In this document: positions 1 to 10,735 of the stretch, piece after piece
Numbering within the stretch: the first letter of the stretch is position 1
Layout of the letters: the number at the start of each line of letters is the position of its first letter
Assembly: GCF_008831285.2 (NCBI RefSeq)
Contig: NW_022204886.1
Location: 1 to 34,423 of the forward strand
Source of the DNA: Nymphaea colorata
Lineage: Eukaryota > Streptophyta > Magnoliopsida > Nymphaeales > Nymphaeaceae
Direction: 5' to 3'
DNA length: 34,423 nucleotides
Notes under the pieces: generated by a model
The model's input: only the letters and a program-made list of their open reading frames with translations
The model's database searches: none
What the model was told of the DNA's origin: nothing
Position numbers and translations under genes: made by a program

Positions 1-1030
1 TTTTAATCAATCATCCTTTGTTACATGCGATAAAAAGCTAGTAACTTTCTAATACTTTCCACATAGTTAACGACATCACAATTCTTATGGCATAGTTAGC
101 AAGAAACGTGAAAGTTTATATTTTAGTTACTGTCATTTTAACGATAAAAAAAACGAATTTTAATGCTTCCTTCCAAGTAATTAACAAATTTTTAGAAATT
201 ATAAGAATTTTTGAAATTATGTTTCACTGGCAAAATGTATTTGACATTAAATATTTGAAAAGTATAAAAACTCTGGGAAGTACGAAAAAGATCACAAAGC
301 TAGTAAAACTTTCAAAACAGTTTATAAGTGTCTAAAAAAGTTTCAAATTAGTAAATATGAGAAATATTTAACATTTAGAAAAGGTAAGAGTCATAATCGA
401 AAAATATAGTCTTTCCAAAAGATGTGAAAAAGTGCAGCAATTTTGTAAAATTAGAAAAAAATGTTATTAAATTTTGCAAAATTTTAAATAGCACTTTTAC
501 CTAAAAAACCAAAAAGAAAGTGGTAGATTTTCAAACTTTTTAATCAATGTTAAGAGTTTCGAACAATGTTTGTAAAGTTTTAAAAAGATTTAAAGGTGTG
601 CAACAACACATATTCAAAGGAAATGTCTTAAGAACTATCACAACAAAATCAATGAACATCACAAAGTCATGAACATGGCCTCCATAGAGCAACAACTTCA
701 GCATAAAAAGAGGGTTTTCCCTACAACGTGCCTCTAGTATTTTGATTACATCTCACCATGATTAGGTCTGAATACGAAATGAGTCCAAGGTGGGCCAGCT
801 TGACCTCAGCTGAGCTAGGCTCAAGTGCTCAACTCACGAAACCTTGACCTCGAGCTCAGCCTGAACTCAAGTCAAGCTCAATTCAATAAACTAGTCAATT
901 TTATGTCAACTTCAGCTTGACTCATTGAACTCATTTAAAGAAGATGCTCATTGTCCATTCAGCACAACAAAACCACTTGTTGCAGAAAGATCAACACAAA
1001 GATTATGTGAAGTCAGCGACACAAAAAACC
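1..1030. other. AT-rich non-coding stretch
   Basis: I see no gene here. The first ~620 bases are very AT-rich and full of short related words such as gtaaaattttg and aaagtttt, a texture that returns near 33.2-33.5 kb. From about 780 to 930 the composition changes to a run of 'gctcaa/gctcag' words (ctcgagctcagcctgaactc and similar), which I associate with old plant retroelement sequence but cannot assign. Short open frames are present but have no recognisable protein features. Confidence 0.5.
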
Positions 1031-1217
1031 ATGCAATTTCAACAGAATTTTTTTAAAATGCCACCATTCAGAATCAACTGGTGCTTTTCGAAAGAAATAC
1101 CCCAAAGTCAGGGTTATGCAGGTTGAAGATACTCGATGAGATAACGCGCCAGGTTTAATCTTCTATCCCAAATGGTTCGTCCTATTTTGAGACAGAGGAA
1201 GCGATGGAATTCACACT
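1031..1217. repeat. 187-bp dispersed repeat, copy 1
   Basis: This block matches 26400-26586 in the same orientation over the same length, with only a handful of substitutions by eye (well over 90% identity). Similarity starts abruptly at atgcaatttc and stops abruptly after ttcacact; flanks differ completely. In both copies one frame reads through a shared stretch ending in KMPPF.INWCFSKEIPQ and GYAG before a stop, so it may be the tail of a mobile-element reading frame, but I do not recognise the family. Confidence 0.85.
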
Positions 1218-1802
1218 TAAACCCATCGACGGAGGATTCAACCAGGAATTGATTAAGTCATGACTCGCCATATTAATTTGGTGAATAAAATATAGGTACA
1301 ATATGTGCGTTATATTGCTTATAATATATTATAACATTGATATGCTACATATAACATGTGTAATAATGTACGTGTGTGTATAAAAGGGAAACTTAAAATG
1401 AAAATTTTAGTAATATGTTCCCTACAATGACATTATTAGTATGTCTGGTTTTCTGTAATATAGTGAATTTTGATAATGTACTAATGAGTGTATGTGTGTG
1501 TGTGACTTTGTAGACATTGTCATTACTTTGTATACATGAATGACTCCATTAAACTCTGGGACTAGGCTAACTTGGCCAAAACTATGCTGTCACGGCCAAA
1601 ACTTGGATCACTCAGCCTGGTCATTCGAAGCCAAGTCTTCCCATTTCCTGATTCTTCCATTTTATTGACCAGATTGGAGACTAAGCTAACAGGTCTTAGA
1701 CAACTCAGTTGGTTCGATCAAGCTATTAAACATGCATAAAAAAATCAAGACAAAGGTAAATGACTATCCTGCACAATTAAAACAAGACAAGGAAGAGATA
1801 AC
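1218..1802. other. Non-coding stretch downstream of kinesin pseudogene
   Basis: Contains short TA-rich and TG-rich runs (around 1290-1510) and no exon I can identify. The kinesin pseudogene next to it should continue here with a 'neck/coiled-coil' exon if it were complete. I found nothing resembling that, so the kinesin copy appears to end at 1803. Confidence 0.4.
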
Positions 1803-2281
1803 CTCATTCACTTGAACACAATTTGTGATGCGCTTAGCTCTACCAGTGAACTGCAAAGTCCCCTTTGCTTCATCAACATGAACCTATATATAGATAATTG
1901 ATTGCATGTAACTATGAGGTTTAATGGAATTGATTGAAAGAAAATACCTAGAAAAACCAGATTTAAGTTTGACCTCTTCATGTGCAACAGTACAGATAAT
2001 CATTGCCACCAAGAGCAGCATGAAGAATTGCGGTGAGCTTGCTATCACGGTAAGGAATATGTCCTCTGCAAAGATGATATACCAGTGAGGAATTAGAATC
2101 CTAATAATTATACTGCTAACAATAAAAACTTAAGAGGACAAACGGCTACCTATGCCAGACCTTTGCCTAACACCACTATCACTAATTCTGTTGATAACAT
2201 TTCCAATGGGCTATTCAGCTTTTATTTATGTATTTCCCTTCCTTCAAACGTATGCCACCAGCACCAGTCTTGGATCAGAAA
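1803..2281 (-). pseudogene. KIN-7 (CENP-E-like) kinesin pseudogene, 3' motor exons
   Basis: Second half of a decayed plant kinesin motor domain, read leftwards. Exon about 2154-2275 encodes SKTGAGGIRLKEGKYINKS, the loop after switch II; the frame then breaks (TGA) and resumes as IGNVINRISDSGVRQRSG. Exon 1974-2065 encodes GHIPYRDSKLTAIL then HAALGGN; a deletion of roughly 11 bases follows, and the next frame gives IICTVAHEE before a gt donor. Exon 1803-1883 encodes VHVDEAKGTLQF then GRAKRITNCVQVNE, also followed by gt. Order, splice phases and the HIPYRDSKLT signature identify a kinesin; the FASRAK-like segment and 'QVNE' end fit plant KIN-7 proteins of the At3g10180/At1g59540 kind (from memory). 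The frameshifts make a functional motor very unlikely. The stalk coding region is absent. Confidence 0.9.
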
Positions 2282-2574
2282 TCATAACTTATGCATAATG
2301 GTTTTGACACAGATGATGCTGGTGGCAGCAAGAATGATCCGATAAACGAAGAGAACAAACAGTCCCTCCTCTATTATTCCCCAAACCGTTCACTTAAACT
2401 TGAAAATAAGAGTGCTAAGCAAGCATAAAATTTGTGTATTTTTATATCAACAAATGAGGTTCCAGGTTTTGTCATGTATACATATCTCATGAAAGTGACA
2501 AGTTCTCACAAAAAGCCAAACAGAAGAAAGGGGAAAGTGGAAGAGTAACATTGCAAAGAACAAGTGAAGCTTAC

Positions 2575-3780
2575 CATTTTCTGATGCAGCTCTGATAGCA
2601 ATCATAGCATTAATATTTGCAGTTCCATTGACTTTATACATATGAGAGTTTGGGCCAAAGCCTCCAACACAAGAGACCTAAAATGGTCAGAATAACATAT
2701 CTCATCTCTCTTGAATAATGAAGGTGAAATCATTGCCAAAAAACACATTATTCAAGCTTAATCTTCCAAGAACACAATAATAAAAAAAAAAACACTAGCA
2801 ACTGGATGAAATACATCAGCAACCCTTTGAATTTTACTCATTCACTAACTTTTATATGAGATGATCCAGAAACTCCAAAGACACAACTCAGCAGGTCTCA
2901 TCTTCCATATATCAAATAACAGCTTTTTACCTGTGACTTATTTGTGCAGTCTATAAATTTATGACTGATTAACAGTACAGCCTGCATAAATAGTTTGCCA
3001 TCAAACAAATCTTAGCAGCTGGGATGCCGAAGGAAGTCCAACCTATTTTTTATCTATGATAGTCATGCATACGCTGTTTAAAGTTTAAACATTAACCAGG
3101 TCTTCCTAGATACTGGATCAGGTTCTTATCTTGCAAACATAACAACTTTTTATCCACAGCTTGTGCGTACACTTTATAAATGGTTAACTAACTAATAATA
3201 AGGTACAATGGTACACCACTCATTTTGCCGTTAAATAGTCTTAGCTGTACAATGTCATGAAGGACCGATCTCTTTTTTCATTCAAAATGCTTTCTTACCT
3301 AAGTCGACCATAAATACCTTGTTTATTTAGCAATTGTGTCTTCCTAGAAACTAGCAATAAGATTCTGAAATTATATATAGCCTTTCTCAATAGTCCATTT
3401 TCACCAGAAAGAACCATCAAATGTGGTATAAATAAATAGGCAGAAATTTTGAGAAAATACTTCCAAAAAGTAAACATTCTCAATAACAGTAAAAATTTCT
3501 TCAACCAAGGAAAGGAAGCAATGTTATCTTAAGTGACATCAATAAATGACATTTCAAATGAAGAATGATAAGTGTGGATTCACATACCACAGCAGTAACT
3601 CCATCAAAGGCATCCTTAAGTGAGTCGGGTACAAGCAGGTCTCCTGAGAAAAGGATATCATTATACTTGGACCATAGTTGAAAGTTTGAAACATAGAGGA
3701 TATGTATTAATTACCAACCTTTACCTTTGAACCATGTCATATTGTCTGCCCACGCACCACGTACAGATGTCTTTCCAGTC
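2575..3780 (-). pseudogene. Partial atypical SDR (NAD(P)-binding Rossmann protein), three internal exons
   Basis: Three consecutive exons with proper splice sites and compatible phases, read leftwards. Exon 3725-3780 (ag before it, gt after) encodes TGKTSVRGAWADNMTWFKG. Exon 3588-3643 encodes DLLVPDSLKDAFDGVTAV. Exon 2575-2677 encodes VSCVGGFGPNSHMYKVNG then TANINAMIAIRAASEN. The 'GD/NLL.PDSLKDA..GVTAV.SC.GGFG' and 'MYK.NGTANINAIRAASE' pattern is that of plant atypical short-chain dehydrogenases like At5g10730/At5g15910, thought to be mitochondrial and related to yeast Coq11 (from memory). The N-terminal exon with the nucleotide-binding GGNGFVG motif and all exons after 'AASEKG' are missing, so it cannot make an enzyme. 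The exons have no stop or frameshift; the only oddity is three extra residues (NAMIAIRA where the family has NAIRA). It sits inside a kinesin pseudogene on the same strand. Confidence 0.88.
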
Positions 3781-4512
3781 CTAAAGATAAAAAGTAAAAG
3801 ACAAATCAAGCAGATAGAAAGATGCTTTTACACTGCACTTGCCATTAACCAAATGCAACCAACCACTATATAGCAACTTTGTGTAAGATAATCCAAAACC
3901 TGGATTATATTGCAATAGAACATGGAATTTTTAGCATAATAGGTGATATTGCTAAAGCATATCCTAGCTCATGCAAAACATTATGGGAAAGGGCTAAGGA
4001 GAGAGCTTCATAGAACAAATATTGACCAGTCACTAGAATCTAAATTCTAAATATCATCAAGGTCTCCATATTGTATCATATTGTGTACTTTTAAAACTCA
4101 ACATGCAAGTTTAGAAACATCGAACTGCACCAATGGCCTCAGTAACCATATATGCCGACAGACGTATCATTGGCACATCCTTGGACCCGGCATTGGCTGG
4201 ATATTGGCATCATTAGGATAAGAGAATATCCTAAATTGTCCAGTTAATATTCAACTGCCAATTAGGGCATCACTTAAAAGGGCAATGGAATAGGTCCCCA
4301 ATCTTTTATTTGCCAAGAAAGGACTTCAATAAACTGTTGTCCTAGTTAAGCATACTTCAAAGTTTATCCTCCTAGATACTATGATTATGTGATCTATTAA
4401 TAGGCTTGTGAATAATCGCTTTTACTTGCACATATGGAATTTGAAATTTACTTTAGGACCATTATGGGATTTCTCATATATTATTTTTTCTTCGATTTCT
4501 AAATATTTATGG

Positions 4513-4524
4513 ATATATATATAC

Positions 4525-4566
<42 letters not shown>
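4513..4566. repeat. (TA)n-(TG)n microsatellite
   Basis: Alternating ta repeats pass directly into about fifteen tg repeats, followed by a G-rich tail near 4570-4605. An open frame crosses it but encodes only IYIYIYVCVCVC-type low-complexity peptide. Confidence 0.95.
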
Positions 4567-4567
<1 letters not shown>

Positions 4568-5215
4568 TATATGTGGGGGTGGGGGGGATTATGTGTGGGT
4601 GTGTATTTATTTAGATAATCGTGTACGTATTGGCAAGATTGCCACAAGAAGAATACAGAAAAATAACAAAATATCCTAGGGAAATTTTATAACAAAATAT
4701 ACTTGAACATATTATTCATATAGGTTTTGATTTTCACTAAGAGATATTCCACAGACGAATCTAAACCAGAACAAAAAGAGGGAGGTCTAGTTGAAGTACC
4801 CTTAATGACACCATGGCCTGGCAATCTAGCATAAATAGTTCTCTGGAAATAAGAATATTTAAGGACTTAGTGGTTTCAATATTGCGAATCTGAGAGTCTA
4901 TGCACCTACATGTGTGTGTGTGCTATAATACATACAATAGTGAATAGACAATATATATGGCGTATACACTTGAATTTGTAATATTATTTTGTTAATATGT
5001 AAACAAATAGGGCAAAAAAAAAAAATGAGCACCACTCCTGGATAACTAGTGACTTAAACTAAACCAGCCAAATCTACCAAATTCTGTAAAAAAGAAAAAG
5101 GTTTGTATTTTAAACATCCAATGTACTCAAAAACAAAAAAGAAATACTAAAAACTATTATGATCCCATATGCCATCATAAGAAACATATAGAAGATAGTT
5201 TCCAGAAGTGTGCTA

Positions 5216-5987
5216 GATCAGAAACCAAAACAGAGACACGGACAGCATCTTCAGTTGACCATATCACCAAATGCCGCAGATTCTTGCCCTGAGCTTTCTA
5301 TAACCTAAATTGAATCTCAACATTAACCTCCATTAAGAAAAGCGTGGAAAGAGCTAATCATGAACCTCCACGTAACTATGAGCTAATCTCAACATTAACC
5401 TAGATTGTTGATTTTTTCATTATAAACCTCCACGTATGAAACCCGAATTCTAAACTCACCATCTGTTGTCTAGTTTCAGAAATACAAGCAAACATCAGAA
5501 GAGAGACACCAATCTACCATTTTAAAGGTTGGTCTTCACAGCATTCTAGCAGTTATTCGTGTGAAAAAACAACATGACTACCAACTGAATATGCCGAAAG
5601 ACTTTCTTGGACAGCCAGATGGATAACTCCTGGATTGTTTGAAGAACCTTACCTTGTGAAAGTTTTCCCATTGCTGGTCTGCCCATAAGCGAAAAGAGTT
5701 CCTGCAAGAATTGGGTACCACTTTTTAGAACAGTCAAACAACGAAGCTCTCAGGCATGAGACTTCCTAAATAACCAAAACTAGTGTCGTTTGCGCTCGCA
5801 GCAGTTCAAACAATGATTTAGATCACAACGATGTTACAAAGGAAACGCGGATGTGAACATGACCAAAATCGTCCAATCCTTGAAAATACTAAAAGAACAA
5901 AAACTAATTCAAGAGGTACCATTGAATCCCTTGACTGCCGATTGGTTGACATCCTCAAGTTCGTGCAAGTCTCGTCGAACACGTGAT
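5216..5987 (-). pseudogene. KIN-7 (CENP-E-like) kinesin pseudogene, 5' motor exons
   Basis: First half of the same kinesin copy. Exon 5920-5987 reads DHVFDETCTNLR, then after an internal deletion and frame change AVKGFN, ending at a gt donor. Exon 5585-5701 joins in matching phase and gives the P-loop GTLFAYGQTSNGKTFT, followed by R, an in-frame TAA, then GSSNNPGVIHLAVQE; the family normally has M-N at the R-stop position. Exon about 5398-5462 gives FRIRVSYVEVYNEKINNL, the 'SYxEIYNE' motif. At 5225-5258 EDAVRVSVL is visible, the start of the switch II strand, and the kinesin match then stops at the SDR-bearing insertion. The exon carrying SSRSHT (switch I) and the extreme N-terminus were not found. 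The kinesin P-loop makes the family call secure; subfamily is inference. Confidence 0.9.
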
Positions 5988-6760
5988 CTGCACAGTCGGA
6001 CCAAGAGCCCCGCTCAACGCTTTTTGCACTGTAAGAGGGAACCGCAGAGAAGAAAAGAACCTGCAGGACGGGAGGGCAAAAGGAGTTTACCGAAAGCGAA
6101 GGAGACGCCTGAAATGGGACCAGAACAGTGCGATCGTTAAACGTACTTGTAAGGTTCTGTACAATCTAAGAAAAAGATTGACCGATCGATCGATCACTAA
6201 GTGTTGAAATCGCGAACAATGAGGGACGGTGAACTCTCTCTGGAAACCTCCCTATTGCCCTCGATCTCCGAACGCTCTTCTGTTTGTCGGCTTTCGATGG
6301 ATCGATAGATCGACGAGCGAGGGCCAAGGCCGATCGAACTCTTCTCGACTTCGTTCCTCTGTCTCTCGACCTTTTAGATGCCCCCTTCCCTTCCAAGCAG
6401 TGGACCTAGCGATCGAGCAGCATTGTTCTTGTGGGTCAAAAAATACCCTAATGAGAACAGAAAAAACAGAAAGAGCTAATGGAGAAGGGAGGAAACGTAG
6501 TCTTACTCTGCCACCAGAGGCAAGTGGAGAATCTGGTCCAGCGGGAGGATGATGGATAGGAGCTGCTGCTTGCAATTCCTAATGATGAACTGCGGCAACC
6601 CACGCCCGCAGTCTGCATCCTCCTTCCATCGTCGGCGCCATCGAGGATCCAGCCTCGCTGCCCGAGAGAGAGAGAGGGTGCTTTCCCTCCCTAGAACTCG
6701 GCGGGAAAAGGGAAAGCCTTTCTCGAAACATAACGGTTGAGAAGTTGCGTTTCTTGAATT
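5988..6760. other. GC-rich block upstream of kinesin pseudogene
   Basis: Markedly richer in CpG than its surroundings, with gatcgatcgatc at 6182-6193 and a short GA run at 6667-6677. It lies immediately 5' of the kinesin remnant (minus strand), so it may be the remains of that gene's promoter, leader and first exon. Several overlapping open frames exist on both strands (6166-6575), as expected from CpG-rich sequence with few stops. None reads like a known protein, and I could not find the kinesin N-terminal strand (the ICVAVRVRP-type sequence). Left uncalled. Confidence 0.4.
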
Positions 6761-9109
6761 TGTAACTGAAGATTTAAAGGGTCGGCAAACACAAAATTCC
6801 CAAGCCGCAAATACAAAATGTTAAAAAAAAAAAAAAAAAAAATCATTGCCGCCTTATTTTTCATTCATCCATTAATGAGTCACCGATAATTAGTATCAAA
6901 ATATCAACGGATCAGATTTGAAGATGATGTATCTTTACACACTTGTTTAAATTCCACTTCGAAATCAAACCTGAATGCATATATTATATTTGAGTCCAAC
7001 TTTTAATTTCACAATTAAACCCGAGCTGGGATCCACTTTTAAATTCATAACCACATCTATTTAAAATGATGATATGCTCGGAGCTAGTTCCAAGTTATAT
7101 TTAAAATTGAATCAAAACCCATATTTTTCTGATCGAATGTATTTTTTTCTCTTATTCGGTAGATTTAAAGCAGTGTAGCCGGATATCAGATCCAAATTCA
7201 AATGTCGATCATAAGATTCGGGTCATTATTGTTTGGAATGACGCGTGAGCATATTCTAGTAATCCTTGTTGCTTAGATCATAATGTATGGGCTGATTCCC
7301 TCCATTTTTTATTTTTAAATCAATTTAAAATATTTTAAACTATTTTTTAATTTAAACAAGAAGTTAGCCCATCTCGATCTATATTGGATTCCCATATTCA
7401 GAAATAATTTGAGAAAATTAATATGTTTGAATGGTGTTAATGTTCCTATGAAAAATTAATTTTCTGACTAATTGATTTCCTAATGGACCCGCTTTTTTTA
7501 CCTACATTTCACACTAAAAGCTAAAAACGACATGCAAATCAAGAATCTTTGTTCCGGAGAGTCGTAGTTTACTTTCTCAAACTTGCCAAAATGAGAGGAG
7601 TAATTTCTTTTTATAGGGATCGCATCTTTTCCCAACCATGGGTAATAAAAGTATGTTTTGTGGGTATGCCAAACTTTTAAAAAAATGGAATTGCATGTTA
7701 TAATGCTCTATTCTGATTTTGTCTTATTATAGATCTCCTATAAATTAATCAGTATTACCTTGAAAATGTTTTGGTTGTGTAACAAAGTACACCAAAGTCC
7801 GAACTTGAACTCTAGAGCTCCATTTGTGTTTGAGGGAATGTTCGATTACCAACTATCTTAAAGTCACAAAAGATGGATCGTGGTGCATCAAGCTAAGGAT
7901 CTGTTGGCTAAAAGTGATTATTTTATGTTGGCATACTTAATGTAAGGTAGAAAAAGAAGAGTCTTATCTCAAATTCATTTATCTCACATCTAAATCATGG
8001 GGTTCCAATTAGATGTAAGTTTGATTTAACATGTTTCTGATTGGGGTTTCTTGAATAATCCTAGTTTAAAGTTGTGTGTCAATTTCCTGAGGTGGACTTG
8101 ATTTTGTAAAATGATATTTATACGGCAGCTGCCTCCAGTTGTGTGTCATCTTATAAATTGTTGTTACATATATATTTGTGTGTGTTTGTGCGCGCTTGCT
8201 CATTTTTATAATCGAACAGCATAAGGAAGGTAAATCAAAAGAATTTTTGTTTTCATTCTTTGCTAGATGGATGGTCATTGATATGTGAACACTTGCTAGA
8301 TTGTGAACTCTTTTTATTGCCAAATTGACAAGGTGATATAAGGCGTCATTTGCAGGACTGACTAAATGGGTAAGCTTGAAATGGAAGATAATTTCTATAA
8401 GTTGAACAATGTTTTCCGGTTTCTTTCCTTCTTTTCCCCATAGAAGAGTTGAGAAAGGTACAAAGCTTTATATTGTCACAAGAATTGGGTGCTTTTGTCA
8501 ACTTCCCTCGCCGCCTATGTGACTCCACTTACTGCGGCTGATAACAAAAATCATTCGCGGTTAGATTAATGGCCCAAGTGTTGCAACTTGATATTGTTAT
8601 TCGAGGGTGTATGGCAGCAGTAAAACTATGTTTCATTGATTCAATGAACACATTAAAAAAGTATTTTACAAATTCTGCCTATTTTTTAGTGCAGGTGCGC
8701 ACAGAATGATAATGTAAGAATAGTAATATAATGTCACTTTTTCCAAACAGCCTCCCAAGCGAGTAAACTTAGCTGCCAACCCAATAGACTTGATTAAAAG
8801 GTTACCATTTAACTTGAAAGAGGAAGATCGATAGGTCAATATCCAATGGCGCATCTTTTAGCATGACCATGGATCTATCGAGCAGCGAAACTGATGGGAA
8901 AGGAAAAAACCAAAGTGAAATTAAGATAACATCCAAGGTGATGTAAGGTTTTGGCATGATATGTTTTAAAACTTTAAACCTGTTATCGTTAACAAGAATG
9001 TCAGAGGACATCTATATGAAAGGTGTGCGGACTACCATGTGCTTTTGCTGTCGAGCAGAAATTAGACGACATGTCGGCCAAAAGAACGGCGTCCCCGGGT
9101 TTGCAAGAC
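6761..9109. other. Intergenic stretch, no gene seen
   Basis: A poly-A run of about 20 lies at 6822-6842. The rest is AT-rich with scattered short open frames on the minus strand (8066-9192) that lack family motifs, splice-site support or codon-like composition. A tgtgtgtttgtgcgcgc run is near 8176. Nothing here supports a gene call. Confidence 0.45.
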
Positions 9110-10735
9110 TGATATTGACTCATAACTAGACCCAAGTCTGACCACCGATCTATACTCACAACCAAATCCAAAGCCAACAATTTTTGAATCATCCTACAAT
9201 TTTTGAATCATCCAACAATTTATGGCCCACAAAAAACCATCTCAAACTATTGGCCAACCAACAATGATCATTGATTGAGACTCACAACCAAATTCAAATC
9301 CAATAATTTTTGAATCAGTTAAGACCACTGGTCTAGGCTGACGAGTAGGTCCAAATCCAACAATTTCTGGCCCAGAAAAAACCACTGATCTTACCTACAA
9401 CGAGATTATGTCAGACTGTTGACTGTTAAAGTCCAATAATTTTTAGATCAGATTAGACCACTGATCTATAGCCAAATCCAACAATTTTTGGATAAGATAA
9501 AATGTCTGATCTAAAATCCATGGCAAGATCCAAATTCAACGCAATGAAAGTCTGATATTTTTTGGATCAGATAAGATCACTAATCCAAACTCACAAACAA
9601 ATCCAAATCGAACAATTTTTGGATCAGATAAGACCGTTGTTGTAAAGTCATGTCTAGATCCAAATCCAACAATATTTTGCTTAGAGAAGACCACTGATCC
9701 AAACCTTCAGCGAGATTATCAAGTTATTGGTCAACCTAGACCGATATTGATGTCCAATAATTTCTAGATCAGATACGACCACTGATTTGCAGCCACATCC
9801 AATAATTTTTGGATTAAATGGGACCACACATCTAAATCCATGGCTAGATCTAAATCCAACAAGATTGAAGTCCAATAATTTTTTAATCAGATAAAACCAT
9901 TAATCTAGATTCACAACAAAAATCCAACAATTTTTATATGAGATAAGGCCGCTGATCTAAAATCATGAGTAGATCCAAATCCAATAATTTCTTGCTCAGG
10001 AAGATCACTCATGGAGACCTATAATGAGATTATATCCGACTATTGGCTGCCCTACAACGATACTGAAGTCCAAAAATTTCTAGATCAAATGAGACCACAG
10101 ATCTATATCCAAATTCAACAATTTATTCACCAGATAAGACCACTTATCTATTCCCATGGCTAGATCCAAATCCAATGAGATTGAAGTCAAATATTTTTTG
10201 GTTAAGATAAGACTACTAATCTAGACTCACATCCAAATCCAAATCCAACAATCTTTGGATTAGGTAAGATCATTGATCTTAATCCATGGCTAGATCCGAA
10301 TCCAACGTGATTGAAGTACAATATTTTCTGGATCAGATACGACCACGACCACTGATCCAGACTCACAACAAAATCCAACAATTTTTTGGATCAGATAAGA
10401 CCACTGATCTAAACTCAAGACTAGATCCAAATCCAAAAATTTATAGCTCAGGAAAGAACACTTACCAGACTTACAACGAGGTTGAAGTCCAATATTTTTT
10501 TAATCAGATAAGACCATTGAAGTCCAATAATTTTTTAATCGGATAAGACCATTGATCCAGACTAACAATCAAATCCAAATCCAACAGCTTTTAGGTTAGA
10601 TAAGACGACAGATTAAGCTCATGACTAGATCCAAATCGAACAATTTCTTGCTTGGAAAAGATCACTCATCTAGACCTACAATGAGATTATATGAGACAAT
10701 CGGCTGGCCTATTTAAATCATCATATCCGACCAAA
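9110..10735. repeat. Degenerate tandem array with ~315-bp higher-order period
   Basis: About 1.6 kb built from variants of a 50-60-base unit of the form 'caatttttggatcagataag accactgatct aaactcacaaccaaatccaaatc'. Diagnostic variants recur at longer spacing: 'ccatggctagatccaaatcc' near 9518, 9838, 10154 and 10283, and 'acaacgagattat' near 9398, 9706 and 10021, and again near 10677. This gives a higher-order repeat of roughly 310-320 bp made of several diverged subunits. Open frames inside (for example 10286-10546) simply translate the repeat. Copies differ by many substitutions and small indels, so the array is old. Confidence 0.88.

Larger units (their letters stand above)
2282..5215. mobile_element. 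Insertion carrying SDR gene fragment, 9-bp flanking repeat
   Basis: About 2.9 kb splits the kinesin pseudogene between EDAVRVSVL and SKTGAGG. The same 9 bases, gatcagaaa, lie at 2273-2281 and 5216-5224. Removing one copy plus the insert rejoins kinesin sequence in which the GSE and SK residues of GSERISKTGAGG can still be traced, so the duplication reads as a target-site duplication. Nine bases is the size made by Mutator-like elements, but the insert ends (tcataacttatg and, from the other side, tagcacacttctg) show no clear inverted repeats. Inside are the SDR exons on the minus strand and a (TA)n(TG)n microsatellite; the rest (about 3790-5200) has no other exon I recognise. A repair-associated insertion is the alternative. 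Confidence 0.55.

Noticed and set aside
4408-4614. Small plus-strand open frame with IYIYIYVCVCVC
   Set aside because: It is the translation of a TA/TG microsatellite.
5211-5215. Reading the kinesin motif as ...VSDLA across 5211-5258, i.e. retained switch II DLA
   Set aside because: The 9-bp repeat places 5211-5215 outside the kinesin, in the insert. The GSE-SK trace on both sides explains the sequence better; the DLA match is probably chance.
6166-6575. Overlapping open frames of 76-107 codons on both strands
   Set aside because: High CpG content makes stop codons rare. The peptides are Arg/Ser-rich without motifs, and none shows splice or family support.
9110-10735. CRISPR-like array of repeats
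   Set aside because: Units are degenerate, have no constant-repeat/unique-spacer alternation, and the context is plant nuclear DNA.
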